NCBI GenBank assembly: GCA_034437895.1
Contig: DAOTTO010000218.1
Span: forward strand, 1 to 44,011
From: JANRLJ01 sp034437895
GTDB taxonomy: Bacteria; Chloroflexota; Anaerolineae; Aggregatilineales; Phototrophicaceae
Reading direction: 5' to 3'
Length of the DNA stretch: 44,011 nucleotides
In this document: in pieces, positions 9,032 to 18,080 of the stretch
Position numbering within the stretch: the first letter of the stretch is position 1
Layout: every line of letters begins with the position of its first letter
Program-made: the position numbers and the translations under genes
The notes under the pieces: generated by a model
Database searches by the model: none
What the model saw: only the letters and a program-made list of their open reading frames with translations
What the model was told of the DNA's origin: nothing

Positions 9032-10006
9032 ATGACAAAAATTGTCTTTATGGGTACACCCGATTTTTCTGTGCCTACGCTGCAAGCGCTCATCAAATAT
9101 CATGAGGTGATCGGTGTGGTTACGCAGCCGGATCGTCCCGCGGGACGCGGCAATCAGGTGCAGATATCGCCCATTAAACGGCTTGCGGTAGAACACAGTA
9201 TTCCGGTTTTTCAACCTGAGAAACTGCGAAGGGCGGAAGCGATTGATGCACTGAAACAGTGGCAGCCTGATGTCTATGTTGTCGCTGCTTTCGGGCAGAT
9301 TTTGCCGCAAGCTGTACTCGATATTCCGCCGTTTGGCTCGATCAATGTCCATGCCTCGCTTCTTCCCCGTTGGCGCGGTGCTGCACCGATTCATGCTGCG
9401 ATTCTGGCGGGGGATGAGCAGACGGGGATCACCATCATGAAGATGGACGCAGGGCTGGATACGGGGCCGATGCTTTCACAAGGCAAATTAGAAATTATGC
9501 CCGATGAAACGGGAGAGTCTTTGCACGATAAGTTGGCGCAGCTTGGCGCGGATTTATTGCTTAATACACTGGCAGGGTATCTGTCTGGGGCGATTCCGCC
9601 ACATGCACAGCCCGATTTCGGGGTGACTTACGCGCCGCAAATTAGTAAAGAAGATGGGCGAATCGACTGGTCACAAAGCGCGTGGGAAATCGAGCGTAAA
9701 GTGCGGGCTTTTACGCCCTGGCCTGGAACTTTTACAATATGGGATGGGCAGCAGCTCAAGCTTCTCAGCGGCACCCCCGACGATAATGCGCCGACGCAGG
9801 CATTTTCTTGGTTCAGGGAAGATCGTGCTGAGCGTTATATGAATACGCCGCCGGGGACTGTTCTAGAGCGCGATGGTCGTGCCGAAATTGTGACGAATGA
9901 TGGCGTGTTTTGCCCCACCGTCGTCCAACTTGCAGGCAAAAAAGCCGTCTCTATTCATGATTTCCTGAATGGGCATCCAAGCTTCATCGGGGCGAACCTC
10001 GAATGA
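9032..10006 (+). CDS. fmt: Methionyl-tRNA formyltransferase
   Basis: Fmt adds a formyl group from 10-formyl-tetrahydrofolate to initiator Met-tRNA in the cytoplasm. The 324-aa length is typical. Visible family motifs are IVFMGTPDFSVPTL at the N-terminus, QPDRPAGRGNQVQISPIK, the catalytic-core strand with NVHASLLPRWRGAAPIHAAI, and GDEQTGITIMKMDAGLDTGPM. The C-terminal anticodon-side beta-barrel follows (EIERKVRAFTPWPGTF). The ATG at 9032 gives the expected N-terminus. The stop overlaps the start of the next gene by 4 bp, so the two are translationally coupled. Confidence 0.95.
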   Translation: MTKIVFMGTPDFSVPTLQALIKYHEVIGVVTQPDRPAGRGNQVQISPIKRLAVEHSIPVFQPEKLRRAEAIDALKQWQPDVYVVAAFGQILPQAVLDIPPFGSINVHASLLPRWRGAAPIHAAILAGDEQTGITIMKMDAGLDTGPMLSQGKLEIMPDETGESLHDKLAQLGADLLLNTLAGYLSGAIPPHAQPDFGVTYAPQISKEDGRIDWSQSAWEIERKVRAFTPWPGTFTIWDGQQLKLLSGTPDDNAPTQAFSWFREDRAERYMNTPPGTVLERDGRAEIVTNDGVFCPTVVQLAGKKAVSIHDFLNGHPSFIGANLE

Positions 10007-10527
10007 CGATGGCGCTTATCACCGATTTGGACGAAGTGCGTCGTTTGGCGAATGAGCGATTTGATGAATTCGATGTCTTGCGTTATCAGCTTCAATTTGA
10101 TGATGCGATTGATGACGTAAAACTTGATGCTTGGGTCGAAGTGGTTGCCGCGCCGATTGTCGCTTCTGTCGATTGTAAACAGTGTGGCAACTGCTGTCGG
10201 GCGTTGACGGTTGGTTTGACCAGTGACGATGCCGGGCGGTTAGCCGCCCATATTGGCTGTTCAGTGAATCAATTGAGTGCAGATTACATCGAGCGCGATG
10301 TTGAAGAGGAGTGGGGCATCTTTAAACAGCGTCCGTGTGCGTTCTTAAAAGGTAAATTATGCTCGGTTTATGAACATCGCCCCGAAGTATGTCGCCAGTA
10401 TCCGCAATTCACACCGGACTTTCGTTGGACGCTTGAGCAAATGAACGATGGTGCGGCGCTGTGTCCCATTATTTACAATGTTCTGAGCCAAATCTTGGAG
10501 CGAGAACGTGAGATTTATGCACTCTAA
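10003..10527 (+). CDS. YkgJ-type cysteine cluster protein
   Basis: The 174-aa protein has the metal-binding signature of the CxxCxxCC (YkgJ-like, UPF0153) family: CKQCGNCCR at about residues 59-67, then CAFLKGKLCSVYEHRPEVCRQYP and a final CPI. These Cys residues probably hold zinc or an iron-sulfur cluster. The biochemical role is not established. It overlaps fmt by 4 bp (ATGA), so it is expressed with it. A second ATG two codons later is an alternative start. The hairpin that follows may end both this transcript and the converging mdh transcript. Confidence 0.82.
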   Translation: MTMALITDLDEVRRLANERFDEFDVLRYQLQFDDAIDDVKLDAWVEVVAAPIVASVDCKQCGNCCRALTVGLTSDDAGRLAAHIGCSVNQLSADYIERDVEEEWGIFKQRPCAFLKGKLCSVYEHRPEVCRQYPQFTPDFRWTLEQMNDGAALCPIIYNVLSQILEREREIYAL

Positions 10528-10533
10528 ACGAAA

Positions 10534-10559
10534 AATGACGTACTCTTGAGTACGCCATT
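10534..10559 (-). terminator. Intrinsic terminator, mainly for mdh (possibly bidirectional)
   Basis: An inverted repeat, AATG(A/C mismatch)CGTACT with a 4-nt loop, forms an 11-position stem between two convergent genes. Read on the minus strand it is followed directly by TTTTT, a typical rho-independent terminator 25 nt after the mdh stop. On the plus strand the T tract is weak, so ending the Cys-cluster transcript there is possible but less sure. Confidence 0.75.
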
Positions 10560-10583
10560 CTTAGAGTTCAAAAAGAGATCAGA

Positions 10584-11537
10584 TTACGCTTTTTGGTACC
10601 CTAACAAGTTCACGACATCTCGTACAGCGTTAGCGCTGACTTCGAGCATGGCTTTTTCTTCGTCGTTTAAGTCCATCTCGATGACTTTTTCCACACCACC
10701 AGCACCCAAAACTGCCGGAACACCGATGTAGAGGCCGTCATATCCATATTGTCCCTTTAACAGGACGGCAGAGGGGATGACGCGCTTTTGATCTTTCAAA
10801 ATGGCTTCGACCATTTCTACTGTACCCGCAGCAGGTGCATACCACGCGCTTACGCCGATGAGTTTGACGATTTCGCCGCCGCCATTACGGGTGCGCTGAA
10901 TGATGGCTTGCAGTTTATCTTCGGCGATGAGTTCACGGACGGGGATGCCACCGACAGACGTATGACGGGGCAGCGGCACCATTGTGTCGCCATGCCCACC
11001 GAGTACCATGCCGTGAATATCACGGACGCTGACGTTCAGTTCTTCCGCCAAGAAAGCCTTGTAACGGGCGGTATCCAATGCACCTGCCTGTCCAATCACG
11101 CGCTCGGAAGGGAATTTACTTTCTTCCAAAACGACATGGCACATCGCATCTAACGGGTTCGAGACAATAATCAAAATTGCGTTGGGGGAATATTTGGCAA
11201 CTTCACGTGCCACACTGCCGACGATTTCTTGATTGGTTTTCACCAAGGCATCCCGGCTGGTATATTCGCCCGTAATTGGGTCTTTTTTACGCGGAACACC
11301 TGCTGTTATTACGACGACATCCGAATTGGCGGTATCTTCGTAGCTCGTGCCGCCGATTAACTTGACATCAACCCCTAAAACGGGTGTCGCTTCAAACAAA
11401 TCGAGCGCTTTACCCTTTGCCACGCCGTCTACAATATCGACCAATACGACATCCGCAATCTCTCTAGCGGCAATCCAAGTCGCGCATGTTGCGCCGACAT
11501 TGCCTGCGCCGACTACGGTTACTTTTTTACGTCCCAT
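10584..11537 (-). CDS. mdh: Malate dehydrogenase (LDH-like type)
   Basis: The enzyme interconverts malate and oxaloacetate with NAD. The 317-aa product has the Rossmann dinucleotide loop VGAGNVGATCATWIA at the N-terminus, the acidic strand-2 end VVLVDIVDG, VVITAGVPRKKDP, IIVSNPLDAMCHV, and the catalytic His segment GMVLGGHGDTMVPL. This fits the tetrameric LDH-like malate dehydrogenases found in Chloroflexota. The active-site loop is longer than usual (KKDPITGEYTSRDAL), an oddity that might affect substrate handling. It lies downstream of pckA, but an intrinsic terminator separates the two, so it probably has its own promoter. Both enzymes share oxaloacetate. Confidence 0.9.
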   Translation of the reverse strand: MGRKKVTVVGAGNVGATCATWIAAREIADVVLVDIVDGVAKGKALDLFEATPVLGVDVKLIGGTSYEDTANSDVVVITAGVPRKKDPITGEYTSRDALVKTNQEIVGSVAREVAKYSPNAILIIVSNPLDAMCHVVLEESKFPSERVIGQAGALDTARYKAFLAEELNVSVRDIHGMVLGGHGDTMVPLPRHTSVGGIPVRELIAEDKLQAIIQRTRNGGGEIVKLIGVSAWYAPAAGTVEMVEAILKDQKRVIPSAVLLKGQYGYDGLYIGVPAVLGAGGVEKVIEMDLNDEEKAMLEVSANAVRDVVNLLGYQKA

Positions 11538-11575
11538 CTTGTTTTGTCTCCGATTCTAAAAGATGCAAAATAAAA

Positions 11576-11605
11576 GGCAGAGACGTATCTTACCCAATCT
11601 CTGCC
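11576..11605 (-). terminator. Rho-independent terminator after pckA
   Basis: The perfect 8-bp stem GGCAGAGA (11576-11583) / TCTCTGCC (11598-11605) has a 14-nt loop. On the minus strand it is followed by TTTTATTTT. It lies 58 nt beyond the pckA stop and before the mdh start, so it should separate the two transcripts. Confidence 0.75.
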
Positions 11606-11663
11606 CGATTTTCCTTAGTGGGTTGTGAGGACAAACACGTCAGTTGCCCTCACTGATTTGTCG

Positions 11664-13316
11664 TTATTTGGGTCCGCCGGAGAGAATATCGGACGAGGCT
11701 TGATCGGCGAACTGCTCAAAATTCTTCTTGAACATGCCGGCTAAGGCTGCCGCTTTTTCGTCATAAGCGGCTTTGTCCGTCCAGGCATTGCGCGGGTTGA
11801 GGATTTCAGCAGGCACACCTGGTACGGTTGTCGGGATCATCAACCCAAAGAATGGGTCTTCGGCGTATTGGACATCATCCAATTCGCCATTTAGAACAGC
11901 ATTGACGATGCGGCGGGTGTGTTCAATCGAGATGCGCTTCCCTACACCATAGGCGCCACCACTCCAACCAGTGTTGATGAGCCAGGCGGCTGAACCGTGT
12001 TTTTGAATCTTCTCGGAAAGCAGTTCAGCATAGACCGTCGGATGCAGCGGCATAAAGGCTTCGCCAAAGCATGGGCTGAAGGTCGCCTGCGGTTCGGTGA
12101 TGCCGCGCTCGGTACCCGCGATTTTCGCTGTGTAACCGCTGATAAAATGATACATAGCTTGCTCAGGTGACAATTTCGAGACTGGCGGCAGCACACCAAA
12201 AGCATCCGCTGTCAGTAAGATAACATCTTTAGGATGTCCGCCTTGTCCGGTGCTGCTGGCATTCGGGATAAAGTAGATCGGATAGGCGCAGCGCGTGTTT
12301 TCTGTGTATTCTTTGCTGTCGAAATCTGGCGCACGAAATTCATTCAACGGCACATTTTCTAAAATCGTGCCGAACATTTTGGTCGTGGCATAGATTTCCG
12401 GCTCACGCTCGGCGCTCAAATTGATCGTCTTGGCGTAGCAACCGCCCTCGAAGTTGAAAACGCCGGTATCGCTCCAACCGTGTTCGTCGTCACCAATCAA
12501 GGTGCGTGATGCGTCCGCGCTGAGGGTGGTCTTGCCCGTTCCGCTAAGGCCGAAGAAAATAGCGGTGCTGCCATCTTTGCCCATGTTGGCGGAGCAGTGC
12601 ATCGCCATGACGCGGCGCAGCGGCAGATAATAATTCAGGACGGTGAAGATGCCTTTTTTGATCTCACCCGAATAAAGCGTCCCGCCGATTAAGATCATCC
12701 GTTTTTCCAGATGGACGACGATAAATGTGCCGCTGCGTGTGCCGTCTGTGTCGGGATCAGCGATTAGGCTGGGGGCGGCCAGAATTGTGAATTCCGGTTC
12801 ATGGTCGGTGAGTTCCTCCGGGGTAGGGCGCAAGAACATATTCCACGCGAATAAGCCGTGATAGGCTGCTTCCGTGACGAGCCGTACCGGAAGGCGATAG
12901 GTGGGGTCAGCTCCAGCGAAAGCATCTACAACATATAAATGGCGTTGATCCTTTAAATGATCGAGAACGCGCTTGTGCAGATGGTCAAAAGTGGCTTCAT
13001 CGGTTTTCTTATTGATGTCGTTCCACCAAATATGATTGGCGGACATCGGCTCATCGACGAAAAATTTGTCTTTGGGGCTGCGTCCCGTATATTGACCCGT
13101 TAAGACTCTGAGCGCACCATCTTGGGTCATGATTGCTTCATCATTGCGAATGGCATGTTCGTAAAGTTCGGAAGGTTGTAGATTCCAATGGACGTGTAGC
13201 CCACTTGAGTTTCTGATATTTAGCCCAACAGCTTCTAGGCCAATTTTGCTGTGTGCATGTGCTTTGGCATACATTTCGTTTTCGGACTCCTCGGTCACAG
13301 GTTGATAATCAATCAT
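11664..13316 (-). CDS. pckA: Phosphoenolpyruvate carboxykinase (ATP)
   Basis: PckA converts oxaloacetate and ATP to phosphoenolpyruvate, the first committed step of gluconeogenesis. The 550-aa product carries the ATP-type signatures: the P-loop GLSGTGKTTLSAD, the kinase-2 region LIGDDEHGWSDTG, LTGQYTGRSPKDKF and the substrate-binding GWSGGAYGVGKRI near the C-terminus. The ATG at 13316 is preceded by AGGA at an 11-nt distance and removes a poorly conserved upstream extension that would begin at 13361. A promoter with a small inverted repeat lies just upstream. Confidence 0.95.
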   Translation of the reverse strand: MIDYQPVTEESENEMYAKAHAHSKIGLEAVGLNIRNSSGLHVHWNLQPSELYEHAIRNDEAIMTQDGALRVLTGQYTGRSPKDKFFVDEPMSANHIWWNDINKKTDEATFDHLHKRVLDHLKDQRHLYVVDAFAGADPTYRLPVRLVTEAAYHGLFAWNMFLRPTPEELTDHEPEFTILAAPSLIADPDTDGTRSGTFIVVHLEKRMILIGGTLYSGEIKKGIFTVLNYYLPLRRVMAMHCSANMGKDGSTAIFFGLSGTGKTTLSADASRTLIGDDEHGWSDTGVFNFEGGCYAKTINLSAEREPEIYATTKMFGTILENVPLNEFRAPDFDSKEYTENTRCAYPIYFIPNASSTGQGGHPKDVILLTADAFGVLPPVSKLSPEQAMYHFISGYTAKIAGTERGITEPQATFSPCFGEAFMPLHPTVYAELLSEKIQKHGSAAWLINTGWSGGAYGVGKRISIEHTRRIVNAVLNGELDDVQYAEDPFFGLMIPTTVPGVPAEILNPRNAWTDKAAYDEKAAALAGMFKKNFEQFADQASSDILSGGPK

Positions 13317-13348
13317 GGTTTTGTGTTTCCTGATCTGTCTCAACCTCG

Positions 13349-13377
13349 TTTTTAGGAACATTGGTTAAAACACTCAA
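13349..13377 (-). promoter_or_regulatory. Candidate pckA promoter
   Basis: On the minus strand, TTGAGT (13372-13377) and TAAAAA (13349-13354) are separated by 17 bp and would start transcription about 25-30 nt ahead of the pckA ATG. The inverted repeat ACACTC-N6-GAGTGT overlaps the -35 box and could be an operator. The hexamer matches are moderate. Confidence 0.45.
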
Positions 13378-13387
13378 CTCCGAGTGT
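13370..13387. promoter_or_regulatory. Inverted repeat overlapping the pckA -35 region
   Basis: ACACTC (13370-13375) and GAGTGT (13382-13387) form a perfect 6-6-6 inverted repeat on top of the candidate -35 box. The position suggests a repressor site controlling gluconeogenesis, but no regulator can be named. The rest of the 325-bp gene-free stretch 13317-13641 holds this site, the pckA promoter and the promoter at 13566; I see nothing else in it. Confidence 0.35.
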
Positions 13388-13565
13388 ATGCGAAAGGACG
13401 GACTTGGCCTACTGAACTTTGCCTGAATTAATTGGTGATGAATGTCACATACGAAAATTTGTTTGTGCATATTGACTAATTATTCTCCGTTATTTTTAGG
13501 CATTTTACCATAAAAATTGAAAATGACCCAGAAAAATCGTAAATTTTTTCATAAAGTCTGTAGGC

Positions 13566-13594
13566 TTGACTTGCCCCCCTTAACAAGGCAAAAT
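13566..13594 (+). promoter_or_regulatory. Sigma-70-type promoter for the His-rich membrane protein
   Basis: TTGACT (13566-13571, 5 of 6 consensus) and CAAAAT (13589-13594, 4 of 6) are spaced by exactly 17 bp. Transcription would start about 40 nt before the GTG at 13642. Confidence 0.55.
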
Positions 13595-13641
13595 CATGAG
13601 ATGTCGTTTTCTTTTTTCTTAACACAAGGAGCATAAGCTCT

Positions 13642-13962
13642 GTGACACACGATACTGGACAAAATTCACTCACATTGGGTCTCTCGATGATTTGTGGGCT
13701 GGGCGTTACACTCATGATTATCGCGTTAGGAATTGGTGTGATTGGTGCAGATGTTACCAGCAGCACGATTGGGCTATTGTTCATCGGTGGCTTGTCGTTG
13801 TTTGTGGTGGGCGCGATTGCTTGGGGCGGCGTGGTGCAGCCTTGGGCGCATTTTGATGACATTAACCAGCCAGCGGTGGATGAATTTCATGGGCATGATG
13901 AACACGGGCATGACGAAACTGCTATCGTAGTGTATGAATCCGCCACGCCCGCGCATCATTAA
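13642..13962 (+). CDS. Small two-helix membrane protein with His-rich tail
   Basis: The 106-aa protein has two hydrophobic helices, at about residues 11-34 (SMICGLGVTLMIIALGIGVIG) and 39-64 (TIGLLFIGGLSLFVVGAIAW). A hydrophilic tail with the cluster HGHDEHGHDE and a final HH follows. The tail could bind a metal such as Zn, Ni or Cu; this is inference from composition. I do not recognise the family. The GTG start has AAGGAG about 10 nt upstream, and a good promoter lies at 13566. The next gene starts 17 nt downstream on the same strand, followed by era, so the three probably form an operon. Confidence 0.65.
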   Translation: MTHDTGQNSLTLGLSMICGLGVTLMIIALGIGVIGADVTSSTIGLLFIGGLSLFVVGAIAWGGVVQPWAHFDDINQPAVDEFHGHDEHGHDETAIVVYESATPAHH

Positions 13963-13979
13963 ATGACGGGTAGCGCTTA

Positions 13980-14489
13980 ATGTCGCATAACCGCATTCCA
14001 GAACGTGTTCCACTAGGAGATGTAATTTCTGGGGCTTGGGCGCGGCTTGATGGAGGGGATGTTTTCATTTCTCCGTCCGATACAGTATCCGATGTGGAAA
14101 TCATGGCATCAGGCGAGTTCCTTGTTCGCTATGCGCTGGTTTATCTTGGAAAGCCCCATCTGGCAATTGTGCCGGGTTTGGTTGCTTTGGATTATGGTGA
14201 TATGCTGGTTGGGGAAGAAGCTTGGAACTTTATCCTCAAAAAAAGTAATCTCTATCCTCGTGCGGATGTTCTCGGCTACCGCAACGATGGTGTAGATGAT
14301 ATGATTTCCATTAAATGGCTGGATTTAGTGCTGCCAGTGCGCGTGTTGTTATATCAGGATGCGACGTCAACAATTCCGCTGGCGACTTTAACGGCTTTCA
14401 TTTCTTCCCGCGCAGACCTTCCTCCCCGTCTGCTAGATTATTTGCCCCGATATACTACTATAGATAACTGGCGCAGCCAAAGGGAATAA
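13980..14489 (+). CDS. Conserved-looking protein of unknown function
   Basis: This 169-aa soluble protein matches no family I recognise. It is of mixed composition and has no signal or membrane segment. The reading frame is well supported by its tight packing: the gene begins 17 nt after the His-rich membrane protein and ends 5 nt before era. That spacing suggests co-transcription with era. The gene continues the same codon style as its neighbours, so I see no sign of recent transfer. No function can be offered. Confidence 0.65.
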   Translation: MSHNRIPERVPLGDVISGAWARLDGGDVFISPSDTVSDVEIMASGEFLVRYALVYLGKPHLAIVPGLVALDYGDMLVGEEAWNFILKKSNLYPRADVLGYRNDGVDDMISIKWLDLVLPVRVLLYQDATSTIPLATLTAFISSRADLPPRLLDYLPRYTTIDNWRSQRE

Positions 14490-14494
14490 CACTG

Positions 14495-15454
14495 ATGAGC
14501 AATAATGATCTGGATGATATTTTCCAAGAAGATTGGTCGGAAGATCATCGTTCCGGCGTAATTGCCGTTGTGGGGCGGCCTAATGTGGGCAAATCCACCC
14601 TGATTAACCGCATCCTTGGGCAAAAAATTGCCATAGTCACCGATAAGCCTCAGACGACTCGCAAGCAGCAGCTTGGTATCTACACTGAAGAGAAGGGGCA
14701 AATCCTCTTTATCGACACGCCAGGCTTGCATAAGCCGCATCATAAACTCGGTGAATTTATGGTTGAAGCGGCGGAACATGCCATTAAAGATGCCGACCTA
14801 ATTTTATGGGTGCTTGACGCTTCTATGCCACTACAGGAAGGCGATAAACATATCGCTGAGACTTTAGAGCGTCTGCATGGAGAAAATCCGGTTGTGCTTG
14901 CCTTGAATAAATCCGATGTGGTCACGCCAAATCTGGATGACAATGCACATTTGGCTCTGATCAATCATATCAACGCGCCGCATGTGAGTGGATTGCAGGG
15001 GACAGGTGTTCCCGAACTGACCCAATATTTGCTCGAACAATTGCCACATGGTCCGCGCTATTATCCTGCCGATCAGGTCAGTGAAGTGAATATGCGCTTT
15101 ATCGCGGCGGAAGTCATCCGAGAGAAAATCATCCTGAATACCGAACAGGAAGTCCCCCATGCTGTTGCGATTGAGATTGACGAATACAAAGAACGCGCTG
15201 ATGGCGTGGTTTATATTAGCGCCATCATCCATGTTGAGCGCGACTCGCAAAAGGGGATTATCATCGGTAAGAGCGGCGAGATGATAAAAACGCTCGGTTC
15301 GGAAGCTCGTGCTGAATTGGAGTCGATGTTGGAGACCCGTGTATTCCTCGATTTGCACGTTAAATTACTGAAAAATTGGCGCAGCGATCCTGATCTGATG
15401 AAACGGTTGGGCTACCGTCAACCGAGGAGCGAAAAACGCACAGATGGGCGCTAA
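14495..15454 (+). CDS. era: GTPase Era
   Basis: Era is an essential GTPase that binds the 3' end of 16S rRNA during small-subunit maturation. The 319-aa product has G1 GRPNVGKST (about residues 27-35), the Era-type G2 region KPQTTRKQQLGIYT, G3 DTPGLH and G4 NKSD. A C-terminal KH domain follows, with GIIIGKSGEMIKTLGSEAR and FLDLHVKLLKNWRSD. An acidic N-terminal extension of about 20 residues precedes the G domain. Its stop is only 2 bp from the stop of the convergent glycosyltransferase gene, leaving no room for a separate terminator. Confidence 0.95.
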   Translation: MSNNDLDDIFQEDWSEDHRSGVIAVVGRPNVGKSTLINRILGQKIAIVTDKPQTTRKQQLGIYTEEKGQILFIDTPGLHKPHHKLGEFMVEAAEHAIKDADLILWVLDASMPLQEGDKHIAETLERLHGENPVVLALNKSDVVTPNLDDNAHLALINHINAPHVSGLQGTGVPELTQYLLEQLPHGPRYYPADQVSEVNMRFIAAEVIREKIILNTEQEVPHAVAIEIDEYKERADGVVYISAIIHVERDSQKGIIIGKSGEMIKTLGSEARAELESMLETRVFLDLHVKLLKNWRSDPDLMKRLGYRQPRSEKRTDGR

Positions 15455-15456
15455 TA

Positions 15457-16572
15457 CTATGCTTGCAACTTCTCATAGACTTCTCTAAAATTTTGTGCGG
15501 TTTGTTGAATCGAAAATTTCTCATGTGCGAGCGTATAAGCGGATTTTGCTAAAGCCGCACGGCGTTCTGGCTGTCCAAGTAAATACCGAATTTCGGTTGC
15601 TAATGCGGCATCATCCCCCACAGGCACACTGACACCTAATTCAGGGGAATCCGGCACAATACCGACTGCTGTACTGACAGTAGGAATGCCGCAAGCCGCT
15701 GCTTCCAACGTAACCATGCCCAAACCTTCATGCCTCGACGTTAAGACGTGGAGTGCCGCCCTCTGATAAAAAGAAGGCATGGCTAAATGAGGGATGTTCC
15801 CCACGAAATTCACTTTTTTGCTGATTCCCAATTCTACTGCCAGTGCCATTAATTTTTCCCGTTCCGGTCCCTCGCCCACAATATCGAGCGTCACATTGTC
15901 CAAATGGGCGATGGCTCGCAGTAAGGTGGCTTGATCTTTAACACTCACTAATGAGGCCGCATGAATTAGATGATTCGGCGCAATGGGTACTTTAGAAGGC
16001 ACAAAAACATCGGCATCTACGCCAAGAGGAATGATACGTACTGCTTCTTCCGAAATATGATACCCCGCTTGGGCGATGAGTCCCTTAGCATAGGAGCAGG
16101 CCGCAATCACCCGATCTGCGCCATAGAGGGCTTGCCCAACCGTCCAGCGGCTAAAAGCACTTCGCTGCAAGCCATAATCAAGTTCATTAAATCCGACGAG
16201 TTCCCCACCTGCGATAGAGACGATCACCGGAATATTCAGTAACCGTCCCGCCCACGCGGCAATCAATCCGGTTTCGTCCGCCCACATTGAATGCAACACA
16301 TCAAATGGTTTTTCCTTATTCAGCCGCCGAATGAGGTGTATAGCTTCCCACCATAACGCCAAGCGCCCCCAACCGCGCACCCATGCCCCCACGCCAATCG
16401 AATAGACCGTCGCGCCGTAAACGGAATAACAATCGCGGCGGTGGGGATAGCGCAGCGCAATTACACGCACCTCATCATGCCTCGCCATCTCGCGCACGAG
16501 GTTTTGCTGAACGGGAATCGCCCAATCGTCTTCGTCGCTGCTAAATCCGGGGAGTAAAATGCCAATATTCAT
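15457..16572 (-). CDS. GT4-type glycosyltransferase (GT-B fold)
   Basis: The 371-aa product has a GT-B layout. The N-terminal domain starts MNIGILLPGFSSDEDDWAIP. The C-terminal domain shows the GT4 signatures LDIVGEGPEREKL, VNFVGNIPHLAMPSFYQRA and the donor-binding E-x7-E segment SRHEGLGMVTLEAAACGIP. It should transfer a sugar from a nucleotide donor on the cytoplasmic side of the membrane. It overlaps the upstream integral-membrane gene by 4 bp and is the last gene of a three-gene polysaccharide unit. Donor and acceptor are unknown. Confidence 0.88.
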   Translation of the reverse strand: MNIGILLPGFSSDEDDWAIPVQQNLVREMARHDEVRVIALRYPHRRDCYSVYGATVYSIGVGAWVRGWGRLALWWEAIHLIRRLNKEKPFDVLHSMWADETGLIAAWAGRLLNIPVIVSIAGGELVGFNELDYGLQRSAFSRWTVGQALYGADRVIAACSYAKGLIAQAGYHISEEAVRIIPLGVDADVFVPSKVPIAPNHLIHAASLVSVKDQATLLRAIAHLDNVTLDIVGEGPEREKLMALAVELGISKKVNFVGNIPHLAMPSFYQRAALHVLTSRHEGLGMVTLEAAACGIPTVSTAVGIVPDSPELGVSVPVGDDAALATEIRYLLGQPERRAALAKSAYTLAHEKFSIQQTAQNFREVYEKLQA

Positions 16573-18077
16573 CGGTTAACCCGAAATAAAGTGTAATTTC
16601 CCAAACGTCCCATTTCCACCAACCCGCGCTCATCACGCAGCCAGTGATAAGCGATTTGAGGTTCGCGCCCTGCCCACTGATTTTCAATATTCCAGACATT
16701 AAGCAGTAGATAATCTTCTTCAACGCGCTGCCATTTTTCTGCGAGTGAAGCGGGGGTCTCGTAGTAAATCTCGTAGACATCAAGCGAGGTGTAATGCTGG
16801 AGGGTGAGGGTCAATCCAAATGTGTACAAAATTTCTTCGGCGGGAACAATTTCGGTTGCCCATGCTGCCACTGCTTTATCGCGCTGATGGACGGTGACAA
16901 AGTTCGAGACGATATTTTGGCTTGTTATGAACATCTGCCCGACCCCAAATATTACTATCACCGATAAACCCACCGCTACAGTTCGCTGTAAAATCCGCTT
17001 TTTTAATGGGCGAAAATGCTGCGTCCATGTCACCAGCCCATCTATTCCTGAACCTATAAAGAACGCAATCGCTGGGACGAAAATCATCGGAAATCTAATA
17101 TTTTGATACGGAATCCCTGCCAAAAAGATGAAGGGCAGCGCGACCCAACCGAGCAACATCACCAATGCCATCCAGCGGCGCTTTTTGAGACTCCATAACA
17201 AGCCTAAGAAAATAAACGGAATAAAAATCGGCGCGACATAGTAAGGATCATAAAATGGCTGGGCATAAAAAAGCGCGTTGGGGGTTTCATAAGTAAAATT
17301 GCCATCGATATTAGTGAATTGATGCTTGCCAAAATTGACGCTTGACCAGCCTTCGACCCATGCGTGATTCAACACGGGGAAGGGGCTGCTGCGGCTGTAA
17401 AGGGCTTGTGGCATAAGAATTATCAAGGCTGCGGTGGCAGTAAGTAGGCTTTCTTTCCAACGAATGCGTTTGCGCCAATAGATTAATACGGTTAACGCCC
17501 AAGGCAGCGCCAAAATCAGATAGAGCCAGCGTGAAATTCCGGCTAAAGCTAAGGCAAAGGCTGACAGCATCAACCAACTTGATCTCCCGCCACGTAGATA
17601 AAGCCACAACATGACCGCGCTTAAAGTCGCGCCAAATAAGGAGGGAATATCTGCCATAAGGACGATGCTTGATTGAACTGCCTGCCCACAAAAGGCCATT
17701 ACCAAGCCAGCGACAAATGCCCCTGCTGGTTTTCCGCTCATTTGTCGTGCGAGTAGATAAATCAGCGGCGCGAGTGCTGCGCCCATCAAGATACTGAGTG
17801 CTTGCCCAACTCGTGCATCTACCCCAAACACGCCCATGCCGAGTGTTAATAAAGCGGGATAGCCTAAAGGCCAGAAAAATTCCCCAGTCGCGTCGCCATT
17901 CAGTACATCCGCCGCGAAATTGTAATACGCATACGCATCTTGCCCATAAAGGCCATCAAAGCTGCTGGGGGCGATTATGCTAACCCGCAATAAGATGCTG
18001 ATGACTAAAACGATCAACCCCAATGAGAAATCAAGCCGCTTTTGCATCTTGGGTCTCACAAAAACCGGATGAAACAC
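16569..18077 (-). CDS. GT39/ArnT-like integral-membrane glycosyltransferase
   Basis: The 502-aa product is very hydrophobic, with roughly ten or more predicted membrane helices and a soluble C-terminal part. An acidic first loop after helix 1 (FDGLYGQDAYAYYNFAADVLNG) contains the Asp expected for GT-C lipid-phosphate-sugar transferases, and FFWPLGYPALLTLGMG follows as in PMT/ArnT relatives. Such enzymes use polyprenyl-phosphate sugars at the outer face of the membrane. It starts 3 nt after the flippase stop and overlaps the GT4 gene by 4 bp, so the three are co-expressed. The sugar is unknown. Confidence 0.75.
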   Translation of the reverse strand: MFHPVFVRPKMQKRLDFSLGLIVLVISILLRVSIIAPSSFDGLYGQDAYAYYNFAADVLNGDATGEFFWPLGYPALLTLGMGVFGVDARVGQALSILMGAALAPLIYLLARQMSGKPAGAFVAGLVMAFCGQAVQSSIVLMADIPSLFGATLSAVMLWLYLRGGRSSWLMLSAFALALAGISRWLYLILALPWALTVLIYWRKRIRWKESLLTATAALIILMPQALYSRSSPFPVLNHAWVEGWSSVNFGKHQFTNIDGNFTYETPNALFYAQPFYDPYYVAPIFIPFIFLGLLWSLKKRRWMALVMLLGWVALPFIFLAGIPYQNIRFPMIFVPAIAFFIGSGIDGLVTWTQHFRPLKKRILQRTVAVGLSVIVIFGVGQMFITSQNIVSNFVTVHQRDKAVAAWATEIVPAEEILYTFGLTLTLQHYTSLDVYEIYYETPASLAEKWQRVEEDYLLLNVWNIENQWAGREPQIAYHWLRDERGLVEMGRLGNYTLFRVNR

Positions 18078-18080
18078 GGA

